Shown piece by piece: positions 50,001 to 50,629 of a DNA stretch of 64,000 bases. Made by a program: the position numbers and the translations under genes. The notes under the pieces are model-generated. The model made no database searches. It saw only the letters and a program-made list of their open reading frames with translations, and was not told the DNA's origin. Within the stretch, counting starts at the first letter, position 1, and every line of letters starts with the position of its first letter. The DNA comes from Alviniconcha marisindica (taxonomy: Eukaryota > Mollusca > Gastropoda > Provannidae): assembly GCA_018857735.1 (NCBI GenBank), contig JABMCL010002103.1, positions 1,416,001 to 1,480,000 of the forward strand, written 5' to 3'.

Positions 50001-50108
50001 CCATCACACCACCATCATCAGCAACAACTTTACCAACACCATCATCAGCAACAATGTCACCACCACCACCATCAGCAGCAACCTCACCAACACCACCATT
50101 GTCAGTGA
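3244..50108 (+). CDS. WRAP73: WRAP73 (WDR8) orthologue, 12 exons, 5' end outside window
   Basis: WD40-repeat protein that in animals and fungi acts at centrosomes or spindle pole bodies with SSX2IP/Msd1 in microtubule anchoring and spindle organisation (known for the family). Joined exons: 3244-3300, 5611-5727, 6452-6524, 6948-7051, 9307-9393, 11884-12018, 41002-41079, 42379-42472, 45128-45253, 46251-46334, 48465-48572, 49285-50108. The join gives 628 residues with every phase consistent. Matches to the human protein as I remember it run in order through the propeller: [52 protein letters not shown] and a CFL near the core end. About 55 N-terminal residues are missing because the first exons lie upstream. 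The core would end near residue 440 of the full protein, close to the usual length of about 460, but here a repeat-encoded tail of about 240 residues follows. Orthology is strong; the start and the tail are the uncertain parts. Confidence 0.95.
3930..4325 (+). repeat. Dispersed non-coding element
   Basis: It starts with an (AAT)n-like tract and TATTTTTAAAGTGC. It continues through GGATAAAGACATC and GGGGAAAAGAAGTGTTTTTAG to GGGGAAGGTCATTCTG. I recall this layout, an AAT-rich head then a 'gggaaaag-agtgtttt' body, as a common interspersed repeat of molluscs and other marine invertebrates. The frame at 4087-4389 is a by-product. Confidence 0.5.
4326..4735 (+). repeat. Minisatellite, 13-base unit, about 31 copies
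   Basis: Purine-rich array of GAGAGTACAGGAA with variants GAGAGTATGGGAA, GAGAGTAGGGGAG and GAGAATACAGGAA. It begins at the end of the dispersed element. A 13-base period yields a 13-residue peptide repeat open in several frames, so the frames here should not be read as genes. Confidence 0.95.
4905..5195 (-). mobile_element. tRNA-like SINE, diverged copy 1
   Basis: It shares several ordered blocks with 40575-40885: ATACCTAA..., ACACTGTCACC, AGAATGA.TC, AGATGGG.AGCAGTGT, GAGCC.. GTTGGACT and CTTACCAGCC. Read on the - strand, the right end resembles a tRNA promoter head, with a B-box-like GACTCCAGTCC here and a better GGTTCAAGTCC in the other copy. The - strand orientation follows from that. 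Confidence 0.55.
5195..5600 (+). repeat. Minisatellite, 41-base unit, about 9 copies
   Basis: Units read CATTCTGTAGCCATAGCAAG, then GTTGTTCACTGAACTGGCCC. Later copies carry an extra ACATTACATTAACCAGTG block. The array stops about 10 bases before the acceptor of exon B, and the last unit supplies the intron 3' end. Confidence 0.93.
5611..5727 (+). CDS. WRAP73: WRAP73 exon B
   Basis: 39 codons, phase 0-0. The acceptor is GTACTTCCAG and the donor CAT|GTAGGT. It encodes [20 protein letters not shown], followed by a [11 protein letters not shown] blade. This matches human [20 protein letters not shown] and WSPDGRHIL, so the order after exon A is exactly as expected. Confidence 0.95.
5728..6451. 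other. WRAP73: WRAP73 intron between exons B and C
   Basis: It contains an AAT-rich, TATTTGTATTCG-like interspersed repeat fragment near 5800-5880 and a short degenerate array of about 20-base units (AGTAGATGGGTGTTGTAGTA-like) at 6150-6245. No exon is seen. Confidence 0.55.
6452..6524 (+). CDS. WRAP73: WRAP73 exon C
   Basis: 73 bases, 24 codons plus 1 base. The acceptor is CTGTTTCAAG and the donor AAAG|GTAATG. It encodes [20 protein letters not shown] and then QCEK, matching human [20 protein letters not shown]. The trailing G joins CC of exon D to make Ala. Confidence 0.95.
6525..6947. other. WRAP73: WRAP73 intron between exons C and D
   Basis: 423 bases with a poly-C/CCA tract at about 6558-6590, otherwise unique T-rich sequence. 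No exon or array is seen. Confidence 0.6.
6948..7051 (+). CDS. WRAP73: WRAP73 exon D
   Basis: 104 bases starting inside a codon (G|CC) and ending in phase 0. The acceptor is TTTTCCTCTGCAG and the donor AGG|GTACGC. It encodes [18 protein letters not shown], the most conserved WRAP73 segment (human [17 protein letters not shown]), then SCESWSLVR. Confidence 0.96.
7715..8560 (+). repeat. Minisatellite, 46-base unit, about 18 copies
   Basis: Units read TTCTTAGAACTACACATCAA, CAACTTCTGTCCATGGTAGT, GCAGAA. Variant units carry AGATCTACACGTC or the shorter CATGACAACAACTGTGCATGG form. The variants recur in blocks, which suggests multi-unit duplications. Confidence 0.95.
8640..9015 (+). repeat. Minisatellite, about 42-base unit, 9 copies
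   Basis: Units contain GAACAGGTTAAGTAAGAGAA, TGAGGTACATGGCAGTGACA. Spacing is irregular (33 to 45 bases) because of internal deletions. Confidence 0.9.
9307..9393 (+). CDS. WRAP73: WRAP73 exon E
   Basis: 29 codons, phase 0-0. The acceptor is GTTTGCAG and the donor ACG|GTAACT. It encodes [18 protein letters not shown], then [11 protein letters not shown], matching human HFDTDTQDLTGIEWAPNG and VLAVWDTCLE. A (CA)n microsatellite begins about 10 bases past the donor. Confidence 0.95.
9402..9532 (+). repeat. (CA)n microsatellite
   Basis: About 55 near-perfect CA dinucleotides, slightly interrupted at both ends, immediately downstream of the exon E donor. Frames across it encode Thr-His or Cys-Val repeats and are not genes. 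Confidence 0.97.
9533..9810. other. Intron sequence, nothing recognised
   Basis: Unique sequence with a TATACATGATATTGCTGATA segment near 9780 that recurs in diverged form near 9865. This appears to be the degenerate start of the 65-base array that follows. Confidence 0.5.
9810..10160 (-). repeat. Minisatellite, 65-base unit, about 5 copies, spanning a - strand splice donor
   Basis: On the - strand each unit reads CTTCAACCCTCAA, TTCCTCTTCACTG, then GTATGTGTGATACTTC and TATCTACAAATCAGCAC. It matches the end of the - strand exon (CCAACCCTCAGGCTGCTCTT, CACAG) and its donor GTATGT. Copies start about 9967, 10032, 10097 and 10161, with two more diverged ones to the left. Confidence 0.85.
10153..11420 (-). 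CDS. Nested antisense exon, unidentified low-complexity protein
   Basis: On the - strand there is a textbook acceptor (TTTCTTCTTGTTGCTGCAG) before 11420, then 422 open codons plus 2 bases and a donor CACAG|GTATGT after 10153. The peptide is rich in Ser, Pro, Asn, Ala, Gly and Gln, like transactivation regions. It has more ordered segments near its end ([20 protein letters not shown], and [18 protein letters not shown]), and VKLE fits a sumoylation consensus. GC content is clearly above that of the flanks. Long stop-free GC-rich sequence with good splice sites argues for a real internal exon of a gene antisense to WRAP73. No family was recognised, and no p53-type DNA-binding domain is present. 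If the donor is skipped, the frame stays open through the array to about 9897. Confidence 0.6.
11421..11883. other. Intron of both WRAP73 (+) and the nested gene (-)
   Basis: Unique sequence with a CCACCCACCCCC tract at about 11553-11600. Apart from the - strand acceptor at its left edge and the + strand acceptor of exon F at its right edge, nothing is recognised. Confidence 0.6.
11884..12018 (+). CDS. WRAP73: WRAP73 exon F
   Basis: 45 codons, phase 0-0. The acceptor is TTTGCAATTACAG and the donor AAG|GTAGGT. It encodes [20 protein letters not shown], then [18 protein letters not shown] and IGSYDEK, matching human ILLYSLDGRLLSTYSAYEW and [16 protein letters not shown]. Confidence 0.96.
12095..12400 (+). 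repeat. Minisatellite, about 37-base unit, 8 copies
   Basis: Units contain TATGGTGTATGTGTATTTGT and TCATTGTTCATGTTAGG, with frequent truncation. It is interrupted at 12308-12346 by a - strand copy of the 45-base dispersed module (CCGGTTGACTGGGCGTAAAA). Confidence 0.85.
12455..12490 (+). repeat. Poly-C tract
   Basis: More than 25 cytosines with one T, directly before the 26-base array. Confidence 0.9.
12500..13252 (+). repeat. Minisatellite, 26-base unit, about 29 copies
   Basis: Units read GGACAGTGCAAG, then GGTTGATGACACGT or GACTGATGACACGT. The two variants alternate in places. All three - strand frames stay open for hundreds of codons only because the unit lacks stops. Confidence 0.97.
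13253..14245 (+). repeat. Minisatellite, about 31-base unit, about 31 copies
   Basis: Units read GGGACAACTTGACTTCAC and ACAGGGGGACACT. Variants carry CTCTAGGACAGTTTGAC or CTGCACACAGTGGGACAC. It directly abuts the 26-base array, and blocks of variants repeat within it. Confidence 0.95.
14286..14322 (+). repeat. (CA)n microsatellite
   Basis: 18 CA dinucleotides between the 31-base array and unique sequence. Confidence 0.95.
14323..14765. other. Intronic unique sequence
   Basis: Moderately GC-rich, without arrays. It may be an interspersed element, since phrases such as AGTTGGCTAAAGAGGC and CAGCTGGTCAGTGGACAC look transposon-like, but I see no second copy in the window and no coding pattern. 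Confidence 0.4.
14765..15172 (+). repeat. Minisatellite, about 34-base unit, 12 copies
   Basis: Units read TGTCTGTTGCTTTTTACC and TGTCTGCCACTGCCAG, changing to CTGTTGCTAG toward the right. Confidence 0.95.
15235..15838 (+). repeat. Minisatellite, about 31-base unit, about 19 copies
   Basis: Units contain AGTACCCCACCCCA, then TGGTTGATACCCTGACC, with variable CCCAACCCCACACTG inserts. Confidence 0.93.
15838..16115 (+). repeat. Minisatellite, about 21-base unit, 13 copies
   Basis: Units such as AGAGTGGACCATAGCTCAGT and variants with AATGGACCATAGCTCA, following directly on the 31-base array. Confidence 0.92.
16116..17235. other. CpG-richer unique island within the intron
   Basis: It holds a poly-C tract at about 16256-16278 and poly-G/GA tracts at about 16740-16860. 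The rest is unique sequence with many CpGs (for example 16330-16420 and 16520-16560). No exon was recognised on either strand. It could contain a promoter or exons of a nested gene. Confidence 0.35.
17238..17345 (+). repeat. (GT)n microsatellite, duplicated with its flank
   Basis: About 25 GT dinucleotides at 17238-17288. The preceding flank TATTGACGTGCCTCCTTCCG recurs as CATTGACGTGCCTCCTTCCG right after it, followed by a second short GT tract. Confidence 0.9.
17459..17520 (+). repeat. (CT)n microsatellite
   Basis: About 30 CT dinucleotides with one interruption. Confidence 0.95.
17521..17882. other. Intronic AT-rich sequence
   Basis: T-rich unique sequence with a CCCCCCCCCACCACC tract at 17797-17825. 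Nothing is recognised. Confidence 0.5.
17880..18205 (+). repeat. Minisatellite, 34/35-base unit, 9 copies
   Basis: Units read GGTAGTTAATGGGAAAGG and ACAGAAATACCAGGT(CT). AATGGG and CATGGG units alternate in the left part, a two-unit higher-order pattern. Confidence 0.95.
18235..19400 (+). repeat. Minisatellite, about 41-base unit, about 29 copies
   Basis: Units read GCCAGTACCCAGCCCCCAGT and ACTCCATGCCAGGTGTTGCCT. Shorter 35 to 39-base units predominate at the right end. The long Cys/Pro/Val-rich and Trp/Gly-rich frames across it are products of the repeat. Confidence 0.97.
19494..19566 (+). repeat. (CGCA)n(CA)n microsatellite
   Basis: About eight ACGC tetranucleotides run into about 20 CA dinucleotides. 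Confidence 0.95.
19567..19835. other. Intronic unique sequence
   Basis: GC-rich with several CpGs (19655-19760). No gene was recognised. Confidence 0.4.
19835..20305 (+). repeat. Minisatellite, 32-base unit, about 15 copies
   Basis: Units read TCACCTAGCATCGCTGGAGA and GTTAGACCAAAG. A block of three units (ACCGCT, ACCGCT, ATCGCT forms) is itself duplicated, and the units shorten at the right end. Confidence 0.95.
20306..21355. other. CpG-rich unique island within the intron
   Basis: 20310-20800 has high GC and many CpGs (for example GGCCCGCGGCGGAGACAG at 20541). That pattern is typical of promoters or first exons, or of unmethylated DNA. I could not recognise a coding exon on either strand. 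Confidence 0.35.
21356..21890 (+). repeat. Pyrimidine-rich degenerate repeat
   Basis: Purine-poor strand with loosely periodic TCTCCCTTACGGCCTCTCCC motifs, about 20 to 25 bases apart. It is probably an old minisatellite now decayed. Confidence 0.8.
21891..22174. other. Intronic unique sequence
   Basis: Nothing recognised. Confidence 0.5.
22175..23168 (+). repeat. Minisatellite, 45-base unit, 22 copies, with 315-base higher-order duplication
   Basis: Units read GGTGAGTGTAGATGTCTCGC, TACCTCTGTGTCCTACAG, AGATCAG. Seven consecutive units from about 22253 to 22567 recur base for base, or nearly so, at about 22568-22882. Because 45 is a multiple of three, two + strand frames stay open for about 345 codons. 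Every unit holds an acceptor-like CTCTGTGTCCTACAG and a donor-like GGTGAGTGT eight bases later. Confidence 0.97.
23169..23740 (+). repeat. Degenerate minisatellite, about 50 to 60-base unit, 9 copies
   Basis: Loose repetition of GATGTCCACCAATCTCT, ATGTCCTGGTGAGAT. It looks like an old neighbour or extension of the 45-base array, sharing the CTCTATGTCC motif. Confidence 0.8.
23741..24514. other. Intronic unique sequence
   Basis: It includes two short direct duplications (GCCTTCA...GTCTAAACCACTTG at 23735-23815 and TATACTTTTATGTGTCTGTT at 23934 and 23972) and an A-rich tract at 24292-24313. No gene was recognised. Confidence 0.5.
24515..24949. mobile_element. MITE-like inverted-repeat element with TGTCGCGACA palindromes
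   Basis: The ends form an inverted repeat of about 41 bases with about 4 mismatches. The left end starts CATTGGCGGGAGCTGCCATA at 24518; the right end, read inward, starts CACTGGCGGGAACTGCTACA from 24946. Both continue AAGTATCATTTTTGTCGCGA. A TA dinucleotide sits one base outside each terminus, compatible with Tc1/mariner-type TA insertion. The interior has ten perfect TGTCGCGACA decamers, usually flanked by T and A runs, and about seven near-copies. There is no coding capacity, so it would be a non-autonomous element. Confidence 0.75.
24950..25594. other. Intronic unique sequence
   Basis: Moderately CpG-rich, with a poly-C tract at about 25298-25315 and an A-rich run at 25381-25394. No exon was recognised. 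Confidence 0.4.
25595..25645 (+). repeat. Dispersed 45-base module, copy 2
   Basis: ACTTGGTGTTTTACGCCCAA, TCAACCAGTGCGGTTATATC. Same module as 3112-3165 and, inverted, 12308-12346. Confidence 0.65.
25650..25787 (+). repeat. Short direct duplication, G-rich
   Basis: AAAGTAAATAGCAATTAATA followed by TTATAG occurs at 25678 and, with GTAATT, at 25756. Copies of GGACTGGAAAGGGGG lie between. Confidence 0.8.
25787..26130 (+). repeat. Minisatellite, 49-base unit, 7 copies
   Basis: Units read TCACATTTAAGCTGCTGACT, GAGAGAGACCAGGCAGTGGT, GTCGTCAGG, with very few differences between copies. Confidence 0.97.
26131..26337. other. Intronic unique sequence
   Basis: CpG-containing unique sequence between two arrays. 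Nothing is recognised. Confidence 0.4.
26338..27485 (+). repeat. Minisatellite, 25-base unit, about 45 copies
   Basis: Units read CTTCACTGTGTCGGTGTCCC, CAGAG, with ATTGTATCGG and GTGCCC variants arranged in blocks. All three + strand frames are open, giving false proteins of up to 426 residues. Confidence 0.97.
27486..27720. other. Intronic unique sequence
   Basis: It has a CCCCCCCCCCTCTC tract at 27632-27650. Nothing else is recognised. Confidence 0.5.
27721..28257 (+). mobile_element. Degraded 3' end of a non-LTR retrotransposon ORF2
   Basis: Frames at 27760-27930 and 28005-28255 read [34 protein letters not shown] and, after a gap and frame change, [20 protein letters not shown], then [20 protein letters not shown] and [19 protein letters not shown]. 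This is the segment that follows the reverse transcriptase domain in jockey/CR1-like elements of invertebrates: the H-x-x-Y motif, RRA..I, FLWN.LP and S...FK..L. The RT core is absent, and a (AAAT)n tract at 27925-27945 breaks the ORF. It is a dead fragment. Confidence 0.85.
28258..28482. other. Sequence downstream of the retrotransposon ORF end
   Basis: It may include the element's 3' untranslated region. Nothing else is recognised. Confidence 0.35.
28460..29066 (+). repeat. Minisatellite, about 77-base unit, 8 copies
   Basis: Units read ACATGTATTTATTACTGAGT, GACGTATGCACGCGTGCGCC, TGGCGCTGTGTACCTTATTT, GCTGGTTGTGTGCCCAT. Each holds a TGACGTA (CRE-like) and the perfect palindrome GCACGCGTGC. 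Copies are nearly identical. Confidence 0.95.
29080..29275 (+). repeat. Dispersed repeat, copy 2
   Basis: Diverged copy of 345-525: GAAGTTCTTATGCTCCATG through ATCAGTAGCTTTAGCAAAG and CAATCCCTGTAAAAAAA. Confidence 0.7.
29276..29994. other. Intronic unique sequence with long poly-C
   Basis: Poly-C interrupted by single bases at 29345-29391, then CpG-rich unique sequence (29395-29790) and a short ACGC/CA tract at 29770-29787. No exon was recognised. Confidence 0.4.
29995..30540 (+). repeat. Minisatellite, about 78-base unit decaying to about 40 bases
   Basis: Three good units contain CCCGGGTTGTATGTCCGGAG, TGCTTTGGATGAGAGGGGAA, then GGGTTGTCTCTAATCCTTTG. They are followed by shorter relatives (GTTGTCTCCTAGTAGTCCTT). 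A poly-G run lies at 30418-30436. Confidence 0.9.
30540..31115 (+). repeat. Minisatellite, 16 to 26-base unit, about 27 copies
   Basis: Units AGGCTAGGTGGGAGAAGGAC with optional CAGG, CTAGC or AGGCTA inserts. GTGGGAG and GTGAGAG forms are mixed. Confidence 0.95.
31116..31345. other. Intronic unique sequence
   Basis: Poly-C at about 31220-31239. Nothing else is recognised. Confidence 0.5.
31346..31866 (+). repeat. Minisatellite, about 23-base unit, about 22 copies
   Basis: Units CACCATGCCAGGCTTTCTCC and CTG with CTCTCC or CTGTCTCC variants. A block of about four units (with GCGCCATCCCAGG) is repeated three times. Frames in both directions are open by virtue of the repeat. Confidence 0.95.
31867..33435. 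other. Intronic unique sequence
   Basis: Contains poly-G at about 31957-31970 and 32947-32971, (CT)n at 32468-32520, (CA)n at 33052-33075 and CpG-containing unique DNA (32020-32330 and 32520-32760). No exon was recognised on either strand. Confidence 0.4.
33440..33592 (+). repeat. Minisatellite, about 32-base unit, 5 copies
   Basis: Units read GAGTCAGCGTGTTTGGAATA, AAGCTACCCT. Confidence 0.92.
33618..34572 (+). repeat. Minisatellite, 53-base unit, 18 copies
   Basis: Units read GGCTGCCATGGGCACACTCC, AAGCCCCGGTTGTCAGCTGT, CTGTGGGCTGTCA. Variants (GGCTGTGGTCTG, CTGGGGGC, TATCAGG) occur in runs, showing local copying. All three + strand frames are open. Confidence 0.97.
34645..35155 (+). repeat. 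Minisatellite, 38-base unit, about 14 copies
   Basis: Units read TAACAGCCGTCAGTCGCCAG, TCAACCCGGCCCTACCTG. The later copies lack the CGCCAGT stretch and are about 31 bases long. Confidence 0.95.
35156..35570. other. Intronic unique sequence
   Basis: No array and no recognised exon. The open frame at about 35320-35559 has no family resemblance. Confidence 0.4.
35571..36845 (+). repeat. Minisatellite, 35-base unit, about 35 copies, nearly identical
   Basis: Units read TATGAGCGGGTCAGAAGACG, AGAAGTAGTGTTAGC. Most copies are perfect. A damaged block sits at 36290-36340, and single-base variants (GTGGTG, TAAGAG) mark a few units. It is the most homogenous array in the window. Confidence 0.98.
36846..37195. 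other. Intronic unique sequence
   Basis: Ends with a (GTAG)n tetranucleotide tract at 37181-37202. Nothing else is recognised. Confidence 0.4.
37198..37560 (+). repeat. Direct duplication, about 185 bases, 2 copies
   Basis: GCTTAATGTCCTCAGACGTC ... GCTTTACGTCCACGGAAACC ... GGACGGCCACCTCGACC occurs at about 37204-37370 and 37389-37550, with few differences. It looks like an interspersed element duplicated in tandem. Confidence 0.9.
37676..37860 (+). repeat. (GT)n microsatellite, about 90 repeats
   Basis: Near-perfect GT over about 185 bases with one GTGTTGT interruption near 37760. It is the longest dinucleotide tract in the window. Confidence 0.98.
37861..38200. other. Intronic unique sequence
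   Basis: GGGTGGGTGG and poly-G at 37864-37892, then unique sequence. No gene was recognised. Confidence 0.5.
38205..38895 (+). repeat. Minisatellite, about 34-base unit, about 21 copies
   Basis: Units read CAGTCACCACACCCAGACTG and CACAACGTCACAGG, or the CCTGTACAAAGTCACAGG form on the left. The right third is the most homogenous. Confidence 0.95.
38896..39700. other. Intronic unique sequence
   Basis: A poly-C tract lies at 39592-39616. The open frame around 39262-39504 is Gln-rich and starts with a reasonable composition, but it has no recognisable family and no clear splice sites. It remains only a weak candidate exon. Confidence 0.3.
39700..40725 (+). repeat. Minisatellite, about 44-base core, derived from SINE sequence
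   Basis: Units contain GATACCTAATGCTACACTGT, CACCACCAGGAGGGGGGTTG. The left part has longer units including CGTTCTGTCCGCTGGTTTTC and GTGTTCTGTTATTTTGCTG. The core equals the ATACCTAA...CACTGTCACC block of the SINE-like copies at 4905 and 40726. Confidence 0.92.
40575..40885 (-). mobile_element. tRNA-like SINE, copy 2 (3' part merges into the array)
   Basis: From 40726 on, blocks AGAATGACTCATACATCAGA, TGGGCAGCAGTGTTA, GAGCCATGGTGGACTTGAAC and CTTACCAGCC match 4905-5195. On the - strand GGTTCAAGTCC (40837 to 40827) is a good pol III B box, preceded by a tRNA-head-like AGTGGCTTTGGTCTGG. Confidence 0.6.
41002..41079 (+). CDS. WRAP73: WRAP73 exon G
   Basis: 26 codons, phase 0-0. The acceptor is TCTGATGTTGCAG and the donor CTT|GTAAGT. 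It encodes [18 protein letters not shown] and then STVEGSSL, matching human VRILNHVTWKMITEFGHP. It follows exon F directly in protein order despite the 29-kb intron. Confidence 0.95.
41330..41950 (+). repeat. Minisatellite, 37-base unit, about 16 copies
   Basis: Units read CCCAGGTCGCCCCTGGCTCC, TTGCTGTTGACAGGTGT. The right half uses TTGCTATTGACAAGTAGTGT. Confidence 0.96.
41970..42232 (+). repeat. Minisatellite, 30-base unit, 9 copies
   Basis: Units read GATGAAAACATCATGCTGAC, CTTATTCCAA, or CTTTACTTCAA on the right. It runs into (GT)n. Confidence 0.95.
42230..42305 (+). repeat. (GT)n microsatellite
   Basis: About 35 GT dinucleotides immediately following the 30-base array, about 75 bases before the exon H acceptor. 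Confidence 0.95.
42379..42472 (+). CDS. WRAP73: WRAP73 exon H
   Basis: 31 codons plus T. The acceptor is TTCTTTCTGCTGCAG. It encodes [20 protein letters not shown], then [11 protein letters not shown]; human has IVVYKEAEKS and ends SKYE. The donor is the unusual T|GTCAGT, required because T plus AT of exon I makes the Tyr of SKYE. A 75-base array begins at this donor. Confidence 0.92.
42473..43208 (+). repeat. Minisatellite, 75-base unit, about 9 copies, starting at a splice donor
   Basis: Units read GTCAGTGTTTTGAAGTCTTC, CTGTTTTGCTGTAACACTTA, GGACGTATTCATGTGAACTC, ACCCTGACTGATAAT. The first unit starts exactly at the exon H donor. Shortened units of about 48 bases occur at 42848-42990. Confidence 0.95.
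43209..43590. other. Intronic sequence with (GT)n
   Basis: (GT)n at 43412-43487 with one interruption. The rest is unique, with no exon. Confidence 0.7.
43585..43980 (+). repeat. Minisatellite, 31 to 36-base unit, about 12 copies
   Basis: Left units read GGTAAGCAGACATACACAGC, CCATTGTATTAT. Right units read GGTGAGTAAGCATGCATACA, TTTCTCATTGACCAT. Confidence 0.93.
44045..45090 (+). repeat. Minisatellite, 33-base unit, about 31 copies
   Basis: Units read GTAGAGTGTTGACGAACAAG, TGGGTGGGGACCT. Since 33 is a multiple of three, a - strand frame stays open for about 400 codons (Val/Pro/His/Leu/Phe repeat). The array ends about 38 bases before the exon I acceptor. Confidence 0.97.
45128..45253 (+). 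CDS. WRAP73: WRAP73 exon I
   Basis: 126 bases (2 + 41 codons + 1). The acceptor is ACCATTGTTTCAG and the donor AACG|GTGAGC. It encodes [34 protein letters not shown] and YMYTKN, matching human YEIASVPVSLQTLKP, RANPKIGIGMLAFSPDS. Confidence 0.95.
45254..46250. other. WRAP73: WRAP73 intron between exons I and J
   Basis: It contains the array at 45.4 kb, a poly-T run at 45988-46009 and otherwise unique sequence. Confidence 0.7.
45362..45772 (+). repeat. Minisatellite, about 31 to 33-base unit, about 13 copies
   Basis: Units read CTGTGTGTTTGTGGGAGAAA, CCATGCACACT. The last four 33-base units are nearly identical. Confidence 0.95.
46251..46334 (+). CDS. WRAP73: WRAP73 exon J
   Basis: 84 bases (2 + 27 codons + 1). 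The acceptor is GTTTTGTGTGTGCAG. It encodes [20 protein letters not shown], then IQASAIK, aligned to human [20 protein letters not shown]. The donor must be AAGT|GTCAGT, because only then do exon K residues read CVVWDP. It is the same rare GTCAGT donor as exon H and likewise heads an array. Confidence 0.92.
46335..46862 (+). repeat. Minisatellite, about 33-base unit, about 16 copies, starting at a splice donor
   Basis: Units read GTCAGTGATGTATTCAGTTA, CTGTGTGTCAGGT. The first unit begins at the exon J donor, and every unit repeats the GT|GTCAGTG context. Confidence 0.96.
46934..47004 (+). repeat. (CA)n microsatellite
   Basis: About 35 CA dinucleotides in the intron between exons J and K. Confidence 0.97.
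47005..47395. other. Intronic unique sequence
   Basis: It has poly-C at 47117-47134 and an AT-rich TATATATGTATATATATAG tract near 47290. No exon was seen. Confidence 0.6.
47395..47645 (+). repeat. Minisatellite, about 85-base unit, 3 copies
   Basis: Units contain TACTGTTTGGTGTGTGTGTT, GATGTAGTGTGGTAACATGT, TGACATCGGTGTGGTGTGGT. It is a relative of the adjoining 65-base array. Confidence 0.9.
47645..48464 (+). repeat. Minisatellite, 53 to 66-base unit, 14 copies, each carrying the exon K acceptor
   Basis: Units read TGTTGACATATCTAGCGACA, TTGTTTGGTGTGTGTCAACA, CAG, then GTGTGGTGTGG(TGTGG)TGATA. The final unit is the genuine intron end and continues into exon K, whose first 11 bases GTGTGGTGTGG are present in the array copies too. 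Confidence 0.96.
48465..48572 (+). CDS. WRAP73: WRAP73 exon K
   Basis: 108 bases (2 + 35 codons + 1). The acceptor is TGTGTGTCAACACAG, with a poor pyrimidine tract because the array reaches it. It encodes [35 protein letters not shown], matching human [20 protein letters not shown] and LWSPAGCMSVQVPGE. The donor is GAAG|GTAGCT. Confidence 0.95.
48573..48690 (+). repeat. (CT)-rich tract
   Basis: Begins 5 bases after the exon K donor: CTCTCTCTCTCC-type repeats to about 48682. Confidence 0.9.
48690..49150 (+). repeat. Minisatellite, about 37-base unit, 12 copies, derived from the exon K 3' end and donor
   Basis: Units read TCTGTGTCAGTATGCCTACT, GAAGGTAGCTCTGTCTG. The unit at 48716-48750 (TGTGTCGATATGCCTTCTGA, AGGTAGCT) is closest to the exon end TGTGTCGATGTGCCCGCAGA, AGGTAGCT. 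Confidence 0.93.
49188..49310 (+). repeat. WRAP73: 51-base tandem duplication of the last-exon acceptor
   Basis: CCTTGTCTGCACAGCGTCTT followed by TCCAAGTCACATTGGTGCTG occurs with its acceptor at 49233, and again with the acceptor at 49284. A third, partial left copy starts TCCAAGTCACGTTGGTG at 49192. The acceptors are 51 bases apart. Confidence 0.95.
49285..50108 (+). CDS. WRAP73: WRAP73 exon L (last), with repeat-encoded C-terminal tail
   Basis: The acceptor is CTTGTCTGCACAG; G|CG makes Ala. The first about 35 codons give [35 protein letters not shown], matching the last human blade ([23 protein letters not shown]). After about 49390 the frame enters CAN repeats. It encodes [12 protein letters not shown] units to about 49990, then HHQQQ-type units, with a stop at 50106-50108. 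About 240 such residues are absent from vertebrate WRAP73. Whether the tail is fully translated, spliced away or length-polymorphic cannot be told from sequence alone. An upstream in-frame acceptor at 49234 would add 17 residues. Confidence 0.88.
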
Positions 50109-50382
50109 CATTGTCACCAACAACACCATCAGTAACAATGTCACCAACACCACCATCATCAGCAACAACTTCAGCATCACCACCATCTGCAGCAACAATG
50201 CTAGAAACACCACTATCATCAGCAACAACCTCACCAACACCAACACCATCAGTGACATTGTCACCAACACCACCATCATCAGCAACAATGTCACCGACAG
50301 CACCATCAGCAGCAACAATGTTAGCAACACCCCCATCATCAGCAACAACTTTAGCAACAATGTGTGCTGCTGCAGCTTGAAC
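49400..50382 (+). repeat. CAN trinucleotide-based minisatellite (CCATCATCAGCAACAACCTC)
   Basis: Imperfect 24 to 30-base units of CACCACCATCATCAGCAACA, ACCTCACCAA, about 35 copies. It overlaps the WRAP73 stop, so the last 270 bases are 3' UTR. The complementary strand is open too but is a shadow. Confidence 0.95.
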
Positions 50383-50629
50383 CGGCACCACCATCTTATT
50401 CAGCAGACTGCCTCAGCAGAGGAGTGTGAACTTCGGAAAACTGCTCCATGTTTGTCAATGATGTCCTGGCACATTCCGTAACACTGCATTAGTGCAGAGA
50501 CTTGTCACATCTATGCAGCGTTTGTTTGCATTTGTACCGGTTGCCTTTGACACCATTGCTGTGCCTTAGGACAGCTCTGTGAGCATAGAAGTTATGAATT
50601 GTGTCCATCAGGACTTTGCATGAGAATGC

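Noticed and set aside
49405..50394. 329-codon - strand frame rich in Leu/Val/Met, looking like a membrane protein
   Set aside because: It is the complement of the CAN repeat that WRAP73 exon L reads in the sense direction.
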